Assembly (NCBI RefSeq): GCF_002837185.1
Contig: NZ_KZ477999.1
Coordinates: forward strand, 1-64,000
Direction: 5' to 3'
Length of the DNA: 64,000 nt
From: Pseudomonas fluorescens
GTDB taxonomy: Bacteria; Pseudomonadota; Gammaproteobacteria; Pseudomonadales; Pseudomonadaceae
This document shows positions 37,379-47,076 of the stretch, in pieces. Under the pieces are notes generated by a model. The model did no database searches. It saw only the letters and a list, made by a program, of their open reading frames with translations, and was not told the DNA's origin. Within the stretch, counting starts at the first letter, position 1. Every line of letters starts with the position of its first letter. Position numbers and translations under genes: made by a program.

Positions 37379-39154
37379 ATGAGCAAAATGAGAGCAATCG
37401 AAGCCGCCGTCCTGGTGATGCGCCGTGAAGGGGTGGACACCGCCTTCGGTATCCCAGGCGCCGCGATCAACCCGCTGTATTCGGCCTTGCAGAAGGTGGG
37501 TGGCATCGATCACGTCCTTGCTCGCCACGTTGAAGGCGCCTCACACATGGCCGAGGGCTACACCCGCACCAAGGCCGGCAATATTGGCGTGTGCATCGGC
37601 ACCTCGGGCCCGGCGGGCACTGACATGGTCACCGGCCTGTACAGCGCCTCGGCCGATTCGATCCCGATCCTGTGCATCACCGGGCAAGCGCCGCGTGCCC
37701 GGATGCACAAGGAAGACTTCCAGGCGGTGGACATCACCAGCATCGTCAAGCCGGTGACCAAGTGGGCGACCACCGTCTTGGAACCGGGCCAAGTGCCCTA
37801 CGCGTTCCAGAAGGCTTTCTATGAAATGCGCTCCGGCCGCCCCGGCCCGGTCTTGATCGACTTGCCGTTCGACGTGCAGATGGCCGAGATCGAGTTCGAC
37901 ATCGATGCCTACCAACCGCTGCCCCTGGCCAAGCCTTTGGCCACCCGCATCCAGGTGGAAAAGGCCCTGGCCCTGCTCGACCAGGCAGAGCGCCCCTTGC
38001 TGGTCAGCGGCGGCGGGGTCATCAACGCTGATGCCAGCGAGTTGCTGGTGGAATTCGCCGAGCTGACGGGTATCCCGGTGATCCCGACCTTGATGGGCTG
38101 GGGCACCATCCCCGACGATCACCCGCTGATGGTGGGCATGGTCGGCCTGCAGACGTCCCACCGTTATGGCAACGCGACCATGCTCAAGTCGGACGTGGTG
38201 CTGGGTATCGGCAACCGCTGGGCCAACCGTCACACCGGCTCGGTGGAGGTGTACACCGAAGGCCGCACATTCATTCACGTCGACATCGAACCCACGCAGA
38301 TTGGGCGCGTGTTCACCCCGGACCTGGGCATCGTGTCCGACGCCGGTTCCGCGCTGACGATGTTCATTGAAGTGGCCCGCGAGTGGAAAGCCGCCGGCAA
38401 GCTCAAGGACCGCAGCGCCTGGCTGCACGACTGCCAGCAGCGCAAGGCCACCCTGCATCGCAAGACCCACTTCGACAACGTACCGGTCAAGCCGCAACGA
38501 GTGTACGAAGAGATGAACCAGGTGTTCGGCAAAGACACCTGCTACGTCAGCACCATCGGCCTGTCGCAGATTGCCGGCGCGCAGTTCCTGCATGTGTACA
38601 AGCCACGCCACTGGATCAACTGCGGCCAGGCGGGCCCCCTGGGCTGGACCATTCCGGCGGCGCTTGGCGTGGTCAAGGCCGACCCGAGCCGCAAAGTCGT
38701 GGCGTTGTCCGGCGACTATGATTTCCAGTTCATGATCGAAGAGCTGGCAGTCGGCGCGCAGTTCAAGCTGCCGTATATCCACGTGGTGGTGAACAACTCC
38801 TACCTGGGTTTGATCCGCCAGGCGCAACGCGGCTTTGAAATGGACTACTGCGTGCAGTTGTCTTTCGACAACCTCAACGCACCGGAACTCAACGGTTATG
38901 GCGTCGACCATGTGGCCGTCGCCGAGGGCCTGGGTTGCAAGGCGTTGCGTGTGTTCGAGCCGAGCCAGATCCAGCCGGCGCTGCGCCGCGCCCAGCAAAT
39001 GATCGAAGAATTCAAGGTGCCGGTGATCGTTGAGATTATTCTGGAACGGGTGACCAATATTTCCATGGGCACCGAGATCAACGCCGTCAACGAATTCGAA
39101 GACCTGGCCCTGGTCGGCAACGACGCACCGACCGCCATTTCCCTGCTCGATTAA
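37379..39154 (+). CDS. gcl: Glyoxylate carboligase (tartronate-semialdehyde synthase)
   Basis: 591 residues from ATG 37379 ([20 protein letters not shown]). Thiamine-diphosphate enzyme that joins two glyoxylates into tartronate semialdehyde with loss of CO2. It has [15 protein letters not shown] at the N-terminus, where Val replaces the usual ThDP-activating Glu in Gcl (the equivalent region here is [10 protein letters not shown]). The FAD-like central domain and C-terminal [15 protein letters not shown] with the Mg/ThDP motif follow. First gene of gcl-hyi-glxR-ttuD-pyk, used for glycolate, glyoxylate, ethylene glycol and purine (allantoin) carbon. Confidence 0.96.
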   Translation: MSKMRAIEAAVLVMRREGVDTAFGIPGAAINPLYSALQKVGGIDHVLARHVEGASHMAEGYTRTKAGNIGVCIGTSGPAGTDMVTGLYSASADSIPILCITGQAPRARMHKEDFQAVDITSIVKPVTKWATTVLEPGQVPYAFQKAFYEMRSGRPGPVLIDLPFDVQMAEIEFDIDAYQPLPLAKPLATRIQVEKALALLDQAERPLLVSGGGVINADASELLVEFAELTGIPVIPTLMGWGTIPDDHPLMVGMVGLQTSHRYGNATMLKSDVVLGIGNRWANRHTGSVEVYTEGRTFIHVDIEPTQIGRVFTPDLGIVSDAGSALTMFIEVAREWKAAGKLKDRSAWLHDCQQRKATLHRKTHFDNVPVKPQRVYEEMNQVFGKDTCYVSTIGLSQIAGAQFLHVYKPRHWINCGQAGPLGWTIPAALGVVKADPSRKVVALSGDYDFQFMIEELAVGAQFKLPYIHVVVNNSYLGLIRQAQRGFEMDYCVQLSFDNLNAPELNGYGVDHVAVAEGLGCKALRVFEPSQIQPALRRAQQMIEEFKVPVIVEIILERVTNISMGTEINAVNEFEDLALVGNDAPTAISLLD

Positions 39155-39164
39155 GGAGAACCCT

Positions 39165-39947
39165 ATGCCGCGCTTTGCCGCCAACCTGTCCATGCTGTTT
39201 ACCGAACAGGATTTCCTTGCCCGCTTCAAAGCGGCCGCCGATGCGGGCTTCGAAGGTGTGGAATACCTGTTCCCGTATGAATTCAGTTCAGCCGACATCA
39301 AGGCGCAGCTCGACGCCAACGGTCTGACCCAGGTGCTGTTCAACCTGCCGGCCGGGGACTGGGCCAAAGGCGAGCGCGGCCTGGCCTGCCACCCCGACCG
39401 GGTCGAGGAGTTTCGCGCCGGGGTCAAGCTGGCCATCGCCTACGCCCAGGTGCTGGGCAATACCCAGGTCAACTGCCTGGCGGGTATCCGGCCGCAAGGC
39501 GTGGATGACGAAACCGTGGAAAAGACCTTCGTCGCCAACCTCAAGTACGCCGCCGACGCGTTGCAGGCGGCGGGCATCAGGCTGGTGATGGAGATGATCA
39601 ACACCCGCGACATCCAAGGCTTTTACCTGAACAACACCGCCCAGGCCCTGTCGATTCGCGAGCAGGTGGGCAGTGACAACCTGTTCCTGCAATACGACAT
39701 CTATCACATGCAAATCATGGAAGGCGACTTGGCGCGGACCATGGCGACGCACCTGGGGGTCATCAACCATATCCAGCTGGCAGATAACCCGGGGCGTAAC
39801 GAGCCGGGAACGGGGGAGATCAATTACCGGTTCCTGTTCGAGCATTTGGACCGCATCGGGTACGCAGGTTGGGTTGGCTGTGAATACAAGCCGTTGACCA
39901 CCACCGAAGCGGGTTTGGGTTGGCTCAAAACCCATAACGCCATCTAA
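39165..39947 (+). CDS. hyi: Hydroxypyruvate isomerase
   Basis: 260 residues. TIM-barrel of the AP-endonuclease/xylose-isomerase type; interconverts hydroxypyruvate and tartronate semialdehyde. Conserved metal-site stretches include GFEGVEYLFPYE, EMINTRDIQGFY, QYDIYHMQIMEGDL, HIQLADNPGRNEPGTGEINY and GCEYKP. It follows gcl by 10 nt with AAGGAGA 6 nt before the ATG, so it is in the same operon. Confidence 0.96.
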   Translation: MPRFAANLSMLFTEQDFLARFKAAADAGFEGVEYLFPYEFSSADIKAQLDANGLTQVLFNLPAGDWAKGERGLACHPDRVEEFRAGVKLAIAYAQVLGNTQVNCLAGIRPQGVDDETVEKTFVANLKYAADALQAAGIRLVMEMINTRDIQGFYLNNTAQALSIREQVGSDNLFLQYDIYHMQIMEGDLARTMATHLGVINHIQLADNPGRNEPGTGEINYRFLFEHLDRIGYAGWVGCEYKPLTTTEAGLGWLKTHNAI

Positions 39948-39963
39948 CAGACACAACACAAAA

Positions 39964-40057
39964 AATGTGGGAGGGGGCTTGCTCCCGATAGCAATGTCTC
40001 ATTCAACAGATGTGCCGGCTGATGCACCGCTATCGGGGGCAAGCCCCCTCCCACATT
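39964..40057. repeat. REP inverted pair (family 1) between hyi and glxR
   Basis: Arms AATGTGGGAGGGGGCTTGCT and ATCGGGGGCAAGCCCCCTCC (inverted). It sits inside the gcl operon and could affect mRNA stability of the segment. Confidence 0.9.
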
Positions 40058-40121
40058 GGACTTGCCGTGTCTGGCAGACCTCAACAAGTCTGCCTACCGA
40101 ATAAAAAAGAGGACTTTCATC

Positions 40122-41012
40122 ATGGCTAAAATCGGATTTATCGGCACCGGCATCATGGGCCAACCCATGGCCGCCAACCTGCAGAAAGCAGGACATCAAT
40201 TGTTTCTCTCCGAGCATCACGGCAAAGCGCCGGCCGAGCTGATCGCTGCTGGCGCGGTGGCGCTGGCCAACCCGCAGCAAGTCGCCCAGGAAGCCGAATT
40301 CATCATCGTGATGGTGCCGGACACCCCGCAGGTCGAAGACGTGCTGTTCCGTGCCGACGGTGTAGCCGCCGGCCTGTCGCCCAATAAAGTGGTGATCGAC
40401 ATGAGTTCGATCTCCCCCACCGCCACCAAGGCGTTCGCGGCAAAGATCAACGAGACCGGCGCGCACTACCTGGATGCACCGGTGTCCGGCGGTGAAGTCG
40501 GCGCCAAGGCTGGCACCTTGAGCATCATGATCGGTGGCGAGCCGCAGACCTTCGAGCGCGCCCAGCCGCTGTTCCAGGCCATGGGCAAGAACATCACCCT
40601 GGTCGGCGGCAACGGCGATGGCCAGACCGCCAAGGTTGCCAACCAGATCATCGTCGCGCTGAATATCCAGGCGGTGGCCGAAGCACTGCTGTTCGCCTCG
40701 AAAAATGGCGCGGACCCGGCCAAGGTGCGTGAAGCGCTGATGGGCGGCTTTGCGTCGTCGAAGATTCTCGAAGTGCATGGCGAACGCATGATCAAGGGCA
40801 CCTTCGATCCGGGTTTCCGCATCAACCTGCACCAGAAGGATCTGAACCTGGCCCTGGCCGGGGCCAAGGAGTTGGGGATCAACCTGCCGAACACCGCCGG
40901 CACCCAGCAAGTGTTCAGCACCTGCGCCGCGCTTGGCGGCGGTAACTGGGACCACTCGGCGCTGATCAAGGGCCTGGAGCATATGGCGAACTTCTCGATT
41001 CGCGACAAGTAA
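40122..41012 (+). CDS. glxR: Tartronate semialdehyde reductase
   Basis: 296 residues from ATG 40122, with GAGG 10-11 nt upstream. Beta-hydroxyacid dehydrogenase that reduces tartronate semialdehyde to D-glycerate with NAD(P)H. The N-terminal Rossmann motif is GFIGTGIMGQPMAANL. The substrate segment DAPVSGGEVGAKAGTLSIM and the catalytic lysine in GDGQTAKVANQI (near residue 170) are present. Third gene of the gcl pathway, separated from hyi by a REP pair. Confidence 0.95.
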   Translation: MAKIGFIGTGIMGQPMAANLQKAGHQLFLSEHHGKAPAELIAAGAVALANPQQVAQEAEFIIVMVPDTPQVEDVLFRADGVAAGLSPNKVVIDMSSISPTATKAFAAKINETGAHYLDAPVSGGEVGAKAGTLSIMIGGEPQTFERAQPLFQAMGKNITLVGGNGDGQTAKVANQIIVALNIQAVAEALLFASKNGADPAKVREALMGGFASSKILEVHGERMIKGTFDPGFRINLHQKDLNLALAGAKELGINLPNTAGTQQVFSTCAALGGGNWDHSALIKGLEHMANFSIRDK

Positions 41013-41032
41013 CCCACCTTGAAATGCAATCC

Positions 41033-41125
41033 AGTGTGGGAGGCGGCTTGCCCCCGATTGCGGTGTATCAGGTATAGGTGATGTGACTGAAACACTGCTA
41101 TCGGGGGCAAACCCCCTCCCACATT
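41033..41125. repeat. REP inverted pair (family 1) between glxR and ttuD
   Basis: Arms AGTGTGGGAGGCGGCTTGCC and ATCGGGGGCAAACCCCCTCC (inverted). Confidence 0.9.
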
Positions 41126-41188
41126 CGGCCCTCATTTCATCGCTGGATTGTTGCATCTCTAATAACAAGAATCCCCGGGAGCCCGCCT

Positions 41189-42469
41189 ATGTCGGCCGAT
41201 CCGCAACACCTGCTTCGTGAGCTGTTTGCCACAGCCATCGCCGCCGCCCACCCCCGGCAAGTCCTTGAACCTTACCTGCCCGCCGACCGCAGCGGCCGTG
41301 TGATCGTGATCGGCGCCGGCAAGGCCGCAGCCGCCATGGCGCTGGTCGTGGAGAACAGCTGGCAGGGCGAGGTCAGCGGCCTGGTCGTCACCCGCTACGG
41401 CCATGGCGCACCGTGCAAGAAAATCGAAGTGGTCGAGGCCGCGCATCCCGTGCCCGACGCTGCCGGCCTGGCCGTGGCCAAGCGCGTGCTGGAACTGATC
41501 AGCGATCTGAACGAAGACGATCGCGTGATCTTCCTGCTCTCCGGTGGCGGCTCCGCCTTGCTCGCCCTGCCCGCCGACGGCATCACCCTGGCCGACAAGC
41601 AAAGCATCAACAAAGCCCTGCTCAAGTCCGGCGCCACCATTGGCGAGATGAACTGCGTGCGCAAGCACCTCTCGGCGATCAAGGGCGGGCGCTTGGCCAA
41701 GGCGGCATGGCCGGCCACGGTTTATACCTACGCAATTTCCGATGTGCCGGGCGACCTGGCCACGGTAATTGCCTCCGGCCCTACCGTCGGTGACCCCAGT
41801 ACCTCGCAGCAGGCCCTGGCAATCCTCAAGCGCTATGGCATTGACGTCCCCGCCTCGGTGCGCAGTTGGCTGCAGGATCCCGCCTCGGAAACCGTCAAGC
41901 CCGGCGACCCGCTGCTCGCCCGCAGCCACTTCCAATTGATCGCCCGGCCGCAGCAATCCCTGGAAGCGGTGGCGGTAAAAGTCCGCCAGGCCGGTTTCAG
42001 CCCGCTGATCCTCGGCGACCTCGAAGGTGAAGCGCGCGAGGTGGCCAAGGTGCACGCCGGCATCGCCCGGCAAATCGTGCAGCACGGCCAGCCACTGGCG
42101 GCGCCGTGCGTGATCCTCTCCGGCGGCGAAACCACCGTCACCGTACGCGGCAATGGCCGTGGCGGGCGCAACGCGGAATTTCTGCTCAGCCTCACCGACA
42201 GCCTCAAGGGCCTGCCTGGCGTGTACGCCCTGGCAGGCGACACCGATGGCATCGATGGCTCGGAAGACAACGCCGGCGCGCTCATGACCCCGTGCAGCTA
42301 CCGCCGCGCCGAAGCCCTGGGCCTGAGCGCCAGCGATGAGCTGAATAACAACAACGGCTACGGCTATTTCGCCGCCCTGGGCGACTTGATCATCACCGAG
42401 CCGACCCGCACCAACGTCAACGACTTGCGCGCCATCCTGATCCTTGAGACTGCCAAACATGACGCCTGA
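41189..42469 (+). CDS. ttuD: Glycerate 2-kinase (MOFRL family)
   Basis: 426 residues. MOFRL-type glycerate kinase: N-terminal DUF4147 domain with VIVIGAGKAAAAMA and LLSGGGSALLALPADG, and C-terminal MOFRL domain with LSGGETTVTVRGNGRGGRNAEFLL and GDTDGIDGSEDNAGA. Phosphorylates D-glycerate to 2-phosphoglycerate, which suits the next gene, pyruvate kinase, after enolase. Also annotated as hydroxypyruvate reductase TtuD in older records; the sequence supports kinase. It overlaps pyk by 11 nt. Confidence 0.92.
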   Translation: MSADPQHLLRELFATAIAAAHPRQVLEPYLPADRSGRVIVIGAGKAAAAMALVVENSWQGEVSGLVVTRYGHGAPCKKIEVVEAAHPVPDAAGLAVAKRVLELISDLNEDDRVIFLLSGGGSALLALPADGITLADKQSINKALLKSGATIGEMNCVRKHLSAIKGGRLAKAAWPATVYTYAISDVPGDLATVIASGPTVGDPSTSQQALAILKRYGIDVPASVRSWLQDPASETVKPGDPLLARSHFQLIARPQQSLEAVAVKVRQAGFSPLILGDLEGEAREVAKVHAGIARQIVQHGQPLAAPCVILSGGETTVTVRGNGRGGRNAEFLLSLTDSLKGLPGVYALAGDTDGIDGSEDNAGALMTPCSYRRAEALGLSASDELNNNNGYGYFAALGDLIITEPTRTNVNDLRAILILETAKHDA

Positions 42470-43874
42470 CAAGAAGGTCAAAATCCTCGCCACCCTGGGC
42501 CCGGCCACCGATGGGATCGACGAGATACGCGAGCTGGTGCAGGCCGGGGTGAATATCTTTCGCCTCAATTTCAGCCACGGTGACCACGCCGATCACGCGC
42601 AGCGCTACCAGTGGATTCGCCAGGTAGAGCGCCAGCTGAATTACCCGCTGGGCATCCTCATGGACCTGCAAGGGCCCAAGTTGCGCGTCGGGCGCTTTGC
42701 CGAGGGCAAGGTACAACTGGTGCGCGGCCAGGCGCTGCGCCTGGACCTGGATGAAACACCGGGCGATCAACGTCGGGTCAACCTGCCCCACCCGGAAATC
42801 ATCGCGGCACTGGAGCCCGGCATGGACCTGTTGCTGGACGACGGCAAGCTGCGCCTGCGCGTCATCACCAGTCACGCTGACGCCATCGACACCACCGTGC
42901 TCAATGGTGGCGAGCTGTCCGACCGCAAAGGCGTGAATGTGCCCCAGGCACTGTTGCAACTCAGCCCGCTGACCGCCAAGGACCGTCGCGACCTGAGCTT
43001 CGGCCTGGCGCTGGGCGTGGACTGGGTGGCGCTGTCGTTCGTGCAGCGCCCGGAAGATATCCGCGAAGCCCGCGCACTGATCGGCGACAGGGCATTCCTG
43101 ATGGCCAAGATCGAGAAGCCCTCGGCGGTTCAACAATTGCGCGAAATCGCCCAATTGAGCGATGCGATCATGGTGGCCCGCGGCGACCTGGGCGTGGAAG
43201 TGCCGGCCGAGAGCGTGCCGCACATCCAGAAGGACATCATCCAAACCTGCCGCCAACTGGGTAAACCCGTGGTGGTGGCGACCCAGATGCTCGAATCCAT
43301 GCGTTTCTCTCCAGCACCGACCCGCGCCGAAGTCACCGACGTGGCCAATGCGGTGGCTGAAGGTGCGGATGCGCTGATGCTGTCGGCCGAAACCGCCTCG
43401 GGCGAATACCCGCTGGAAGCCGTGCAGATGATGAGCAAGATCATCCGCCAAGTGGAAAACGGTCCGGATTACCAGGCCCAGCTGGATGTGAGCCGGCCCG
43501 GGGCGGATGCCACGGTGTCGGACGCCATCAGCTGCGCGATCCGCCGTATCAGCAGCATCCTGCCGGTGGCGGTCCTGGTGAACTACAGCGAGTCGGGCGC
43601 CTCCAGCCTGCGCGCGGCACGGGAGCGGCCGGTGGCGCCGATCCTCACGCTTACGCCGAACCTGTCCACGGCGCGGCGCTTGAGCGTGGCGTGGGGGGTG
43701 CACTCGGTGGTCAATGATCGGCTTCGACAGGTGGATGAGGTGTGTTCCACCGCGCTTGAGATCGCCCAGGCCCAGGGCATGGCGCAGCGTGGGGATACCT
43801 TGGTGATTACTGCGGGGGTGCCGTTCGGGCAGTTGGGGTCGACCAATTCCTTGCGTATCGAAACCCTGATTTAA
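42459..43874 (+). CDS. pyk: Pyruvate kinase
   Basis: 471 residues from ATG 42459, inside the end of ttuD. It converts phosphoenolpyruvate and ADP to pyruvate and ATP. Key segments are ATLGPATDGIDE, FRLNFSHGDH, the substrate lysine in FLMAKIEKPSAV (near residue 214), MVARGDLGVEVP and MLSAETASGEYP. The C-terminal allosteric domain is present. The tight coupling to ttuD shows that it completes the glyoxylate-to-pyruvate route rather than serving glycolysis alone. Confidence 0.95.
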   Translation: MTPDKKVKILATLGPATDGIDEIRELVQAGVNIFRLNFSHGDHADHAQRYQWIRQVERQLNYPLGILMDLQGPKLRVGRFAEGKVQLVRGQALRLDLDETPGDQRRVNLPHPEIIAALEPGMDLLLDDGKLRLRVITSHADAIDTTVLNGGELSDRKGVNVPQALLQLSPLTAKDRRDLSFGLALGVDWVALSFVQRPEDIREARALIGDRAFLMAKIEKPSAVQQLREIAQLSDAIMVARGDLGVEVPAESVPHIQKDIIQTCRQLGKPVVVATQMLESMRFSPAPTRAEVTDVANAVAEGADALMLSAETASGEYPLEAVQMMSKIIRQVENGPDYQAQLDVSRPGADATVSDAISCAIRRISSILPVAVLVNYSESGASSLRAARERPVAPILTLTPNLSTARRLSVAWGVHSVVNDRLRQVDEVCSTALEIAQAQGMAQRGDTLVITAGVPFGQLGSTNSLRIETLI

Positions 43875-43890
43875 CGTCTGTTCGGGCCTC

Positions 43891-43980
43891 ATCGGGGGCA
43901 AGCCCCCTCCCACACTTGATTGGGTTCACATAGTTGCGATTGTGAATGCAGGCCAATGTGGGAGGGGGCTTGCCCCCGAT
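43891..43980. repeat. REP inverted pair (family 1)
   Basis: Arms ATCGGGGGCAAGCCCCCTCC and GGGAGGGGGCTTGCCCCCGA (inverted). The spacer has TTCACA...TGTGAA. It lies between pyk and the urea transporter. Confidence 0.92.
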
Positions 43981-44011
43981 AGGCACAACTCGGTCTCATT
44001 GACGCCCCCCA

Positions 44012-44887
44012 ATGCACAATCCAACCTGCCCCGACTGGGCCGAAGCCCTGCTCAACGGCTTCAGCCAGATCTTCCTCCAGCGCCATCCGCTGTGCGGCCT
44101 GCTGTGCCTGCTGGCGATCCTGGTCGGCGCGCCGGCTTTGCTCGGCGGCGCCTTGCTGGGCGGCCTCGCGGGCTTGCTCACGGCCCAGCGACGCGGCTAC
44201 CCCAAGGCTGAACGCCAGGCCGGACTGTACAGCTACAACGGCGTATTGCTGGGCTTGTTGATCAGCCACCACTTCGCCTGGTCGACATTGGTGCCGCCGC
44301 TGATCCTGTCCTGTGGCGGCTTGAGCGCAATGCTGGTGCGGCAGTGGTCGAAATACGCCGCCCAACCCCAGGATCTGCCCGCCTACACCACACCCTTTGT
44401 CGTCCTGGGCTGGTTATTGCTGGGCAACATCGCCCCCGCTACCTTGGCCCTGAGCGAGCCCGATACCCTGACGGTAATCGCTGCGCCGTTTACCGGCCTG
44501 GCGCAAGTGATGCTGCTGGATCAGCCCGTGGCCGGGGCCTTGATTGCGCTCGGCCTGCTGCTGTCTGACCGGCGCGCCGCTGTGTGGGCACTGACCGGCG
44601 CCATCGCCGGCGTGCTGGTCGCCTTGCTGCCGGGCGAAACCAGCGGCGCCCTGCTCGGTCTGCACAGCTATAACCCAGCGCTCGCCGCCCTGGCATTGAG
44701 CCAGGCGCGCCGCGAGCCTTGGTTGCCGCTGATCGGCATCGTCCTGGCAATCATGCTCACACCCGGCTTCGCCGCACTGCACCTGCCGGCGCTGACCGCG
44801 CCATTCATTCTGACCTGCTGGCTGGTGCGCGCCAGCCAGCGAATACTGCGCAAACCGCGCATGGACAGTCCGTACGAATCCCCCTAG
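44012..44887 (+). CDS. Urea transporter
   Basis: 291 residues. About ten hydrophobic segments in a two-fold pattern: GLYSYNGVLLGLLI near residue 71 and GLHSYNPALAALALSQ near residue 216 are the paired urea-transporter motifs that line the pore. Passive inner-membrane urea channel. It lies after the gcl block, which also handles carbon from purine/ureide breakdown where urea is released, so co-expression is logical. Confidence 0.9.
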   Translation: MHNPTCPDWAEALLNGFSQIFLQRHPLCGLLCLLAILVGAPALLGGALLGGLAGLLTAQRRGYPKAERQAGLYSYNGVLLGLLISHHFAWSTLVPPLILSCGGLSAMLVRQWSKYAAQPQDLPAYTTPFVVLGWLLLGNIAPATLALSEPDTLTVIAAPFTGLAQVMLLDQPVAGALIALGLLLSDRRAAVWALTGAIAGVLVALLPGETSGALLGLHSYNPALAALALSQARREPWLPLIGIVLAIMLTPGFAALHLPALTAPFILTCWLVRASQRILRKPRMDSPYESP

Positions 44888-44918
44888 GCTTTGCCGATAT
44901 TCAATTCGAGCGGGATTT

Positions 44919-45743
44919 ATGGACAGCAACAACGACTGGCGCCAGCGGCTCTACGTGATGGTTTTCCAAAGCGACACCGTCGCCGGGCGGCGCTTTGACG
45001 GCATCCTGTTGTTGATCATCCTCGCCAGCCTGGTGATCGTGATGCTCGACAGCATCGACGAAGTCCACCAGAACTACGCTGACGTGCTGGCCTATATCGA
45101 GTGGGGCTTCACGCTGATCTTCGCCATCGAGTACGGCCTGCGCCTGTACTGCTCGCCCAAGCCATTGCGCTACGCCTTCAGCTTTTATGGCCTGGTGGAT
45201 CTGCTTGCCATCGTTCCCGGCATCCTTGCGCTGTACTACAGCGACGCGCAGTACCTGCTGATCATCCGCATCATCCGCATGCTGCGGATCTTCCGCGTCC
45301 TCAAGCTCAGTCCGTACCTCAAGCAGGCCAACTACCTGATGGCGGCACTGCGCGGCAGCAAGCAGAAGATCGTGGTATTCCTGGTCAGCGTGTGCACCCT
45401 GGTGACGGTGTTCGGCACCCTGATGTACGTGATCGAGGGCCCGGAACACGGGTTTACCAGCATTCCCAAGGGCATTTATTGGGCGATCGTGACGCTCACC
45501 ACCGTGGGCTTTGGCGATATCGTGCCCAAGACTCCCCTGGGCCAGGTCATTTCCTCGCTGGTGATGATCACCGGTTACTCGATTATTGCCGTGCCTACCG
45601 GAATATTCACCGCCGAGCTGGCCAGTGCCATGCGCGGTGAACAGCTGCAGACCGACTGCCCGGTGTGCAAGAAGAACAGTCACGAGCCGAATGCAGCGTT
45701 TTGCTCACGCTGTGGCAGCAACCTCTTTAAGAAAGTGGAATAA
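44919..45743 (+). CDS. Voltage-gated K+ channel with C-terminal zinc ribbon
   Basis: 274 residues. Six membrane segments: S1 27-45, S2 60-78, S3 88-106, S4 112-130 with arginines R117, R120, R123 and R126 at every third position, S5 150-172 and S6 210-230. The selectivity filter is TVGFGD (195-200), a K+ type filter. The cytosolic tail holds CPVC (247-250) and CSRC (262-265), a Cys4 zinc ribbon. Kv-like architecture is firm. The role of the ribbon, possibly tetramer assembly or redox/metal sensing, is inference. Confidence 0.9.
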   Translation: MDSNNDWRQRLYVMVFQSDTVAGRRFDGILLLIILASLVIVMLDSIDEVHQNYADVLAYIEWGFTLIFAIEYGLRLYCSPKPLRYAFSFYGLVDLLAIVPGILALYYSDAQYLLIIRIIRMLRIFRVLKLSPYLKQANYLMAALRGSKQKIVVFLVSVCTLVTVFGTLMYVIEGPEHGFTSIPKGIYWAIVTLTTVGFGDIVPKTPLGQVISSLVMITGYSIIAVPTGIFTAELASAMRGEQLQTDCPVCKKNSHEPNAAFCSRCGSNLFKKVE

Positions 45744-45839
45744 GCAAAGTTCTTTTTAATCTTTAAGCGGCTATGCAGCCCCGGCTATAGTCGCTGGCAT
45801 TGTGCCTCCCCCCGTCTCTCGAACAACAAGGAATGAGCA

Positions 45840-46844
45840 GTGAAAAACATCCTCAGCGCCTCCCTCCTGGCCGCCGGCCTGGCCTTGGCCGGCGCCGTCC
45901 AGGCGGCTCCGGTCACTCTGCTCAACGTCTCCTATGACGTGATGCGTGATTTCTACAAGGACTACAACGCCGCCTTCCAGAAGCATTGGGACGCCGAGCA
46001 CCCGAATGACAAGCTGACCCTGCAGATGTCCTTCGGCGGCTCCAGCAAACAGGCGCGCTCGGTGATCGACGGCCTGCCGGCGGACGTGATTACCATGAAC
46101 ATGGCCACCGACATCAACGCCCTGGCCGACAACGGCAAGCTGGTGCCGGACAACTGGGTCACCCGCCTGCCGAACAACAGTGCGCCGTTCACCTCGGCCA
46201 CTGTATTTATCGTGCGCAAGGGCAACCCGAAAGCCCTGAAAGATTGGCCGGATCTGCTCAAGGATGGCGTACAAGTGATCGTGCCCAACCCGAAGACCTC
46301 GGGTAACGGCCGCTACACTTACCTGTCGGCCTGGGGCTATGTGCTGAAAAACGGCGGCGATGAAGAAAAAGCCAAGGCCTTTGTCGGCAAGCTGTTCAAA
46401 CAAGCGCCGGTACTCGACACCGGTGGCCGGGCTGCAACGACCACCTTCATGACCAACCAGATCGGCGACGTGCTGGTGACCTTTGAGAACGAAGCGGAAA
46501 TGATCGCCCGTGAGTTCGGTCGTGATCAGTTCGAAGTGATCTACCCAAGCGTGTCCGCCGAGGCCGAGCCGCCGGTGTCGGTGGTCGACAAAGTGGTCGA
46601 GAAGAAAGGCACCCGCGCAGCCGCCGAAGACTATTTGAAGTACCTGTGGTCGCCTGAAGGCCAGGAAATCGCCGCCAACAATTACCTGCGCCCGCGTGAC
46701 CCCAACGTGCTGGCCAAGTACACCGACCGTTTCCCGAAAGTCGACTTCCTGTCGGTGGAGAAGACCTTTGGTGACTGGCGCACCGTGCAGAAAACCCACT
46801 TCAACGATGGCGGGGTGTTTGACCAGATTTACACCGGCCAGTAA
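45840..46844 (+). CDS. sbp: Sulfate ABC transporter substrate-binding protein
   Basis: 334 residues from a GTG start with AAGGAA 9 nt upstream; the nearby ATG at 45833 is out of frame. The signal peptide ends AVQA near residue 22. Family segments are LLNVSYDVMRDFYKDYN, SFGGSSKQARSVIDG, NPKTSGNGRYTYLSAWGY and TFENEAEMIA. Periplasmic sulfate (or thiosulfate) binding. The cysTWA permease genes are not adjacent. The upstream gap has an A/T-rich tract and TATAGT, a plausible CysB-controlled promoter. Confidence 0.93.
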   Translation: MKNILSASLLAAGLALAGAVQAAPVTLLNVSYDVMRDFYKDYNAAFQKHWDAEHPNDKLTLQMSFGGSSKQARSVIDGLPADVITMNMATDINALADNGKLVPDNWVTRLPNNSAPFTSATVFIVRKGNPKALKDWPDLLKDGVQVIVPNPKTSGNGRYTYLSAWGYVLKNGGDEEKAKAFVGKLFKQAPVLDTGGRAATTTFMTNQIGDVLVTFENEAEMIAREFGRDQFEVIYPSVSAEAEPPVSVVDKVVEKKGTRAAAEDYLKYLWSPEGQEIAANNYLRPRDPNVLAKYTDRFPKVDFLSVEKTFGDWRTVQKTHFNDGGVFDQIYTGQ

Positions 46845-46874
46845 GCGTTCCGGCTGGATAAACACCGCCATGAC

Positions 46875-46958
46875 TGTGGGAGAGGGCTTGCCCTGATACC
46901 AGTCTGTAGGAGCGAGGGGGGCGCCTAGCTCTTGCTCCTACAAAGCCCCCTCCCACAG
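46875..46958. repeat. Composite REP: family 2 pair nested in a family 1 pair
   Basis: The outer arms TGTGGGAGAGGGCTTGCCCT and AAGCCCCCTCCCACA belong to family 1. Inside, GTAGGAGCGAGG (46907) and GCTCCTACA (46934) form a family 2 pair. Confidence 0.75.
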
Positions 46959-47076
46959 ATAATTATATCGAGTCATTATTTCGCGGCATGACAGTTATCA
47001 CCACAAGCGGCCTACTCACTGTCGGCCGATGTCTTTATTCTCTCATTCCATCGTCCTTCGCCTGCATGAGAACCCC

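Noticed and set aside
37541..39436. 631-codon minus-strand frame opposite gcl and hyi
   Set aside because: It spans two confident genes on the other strand, as expected from GC-rich codon bias.
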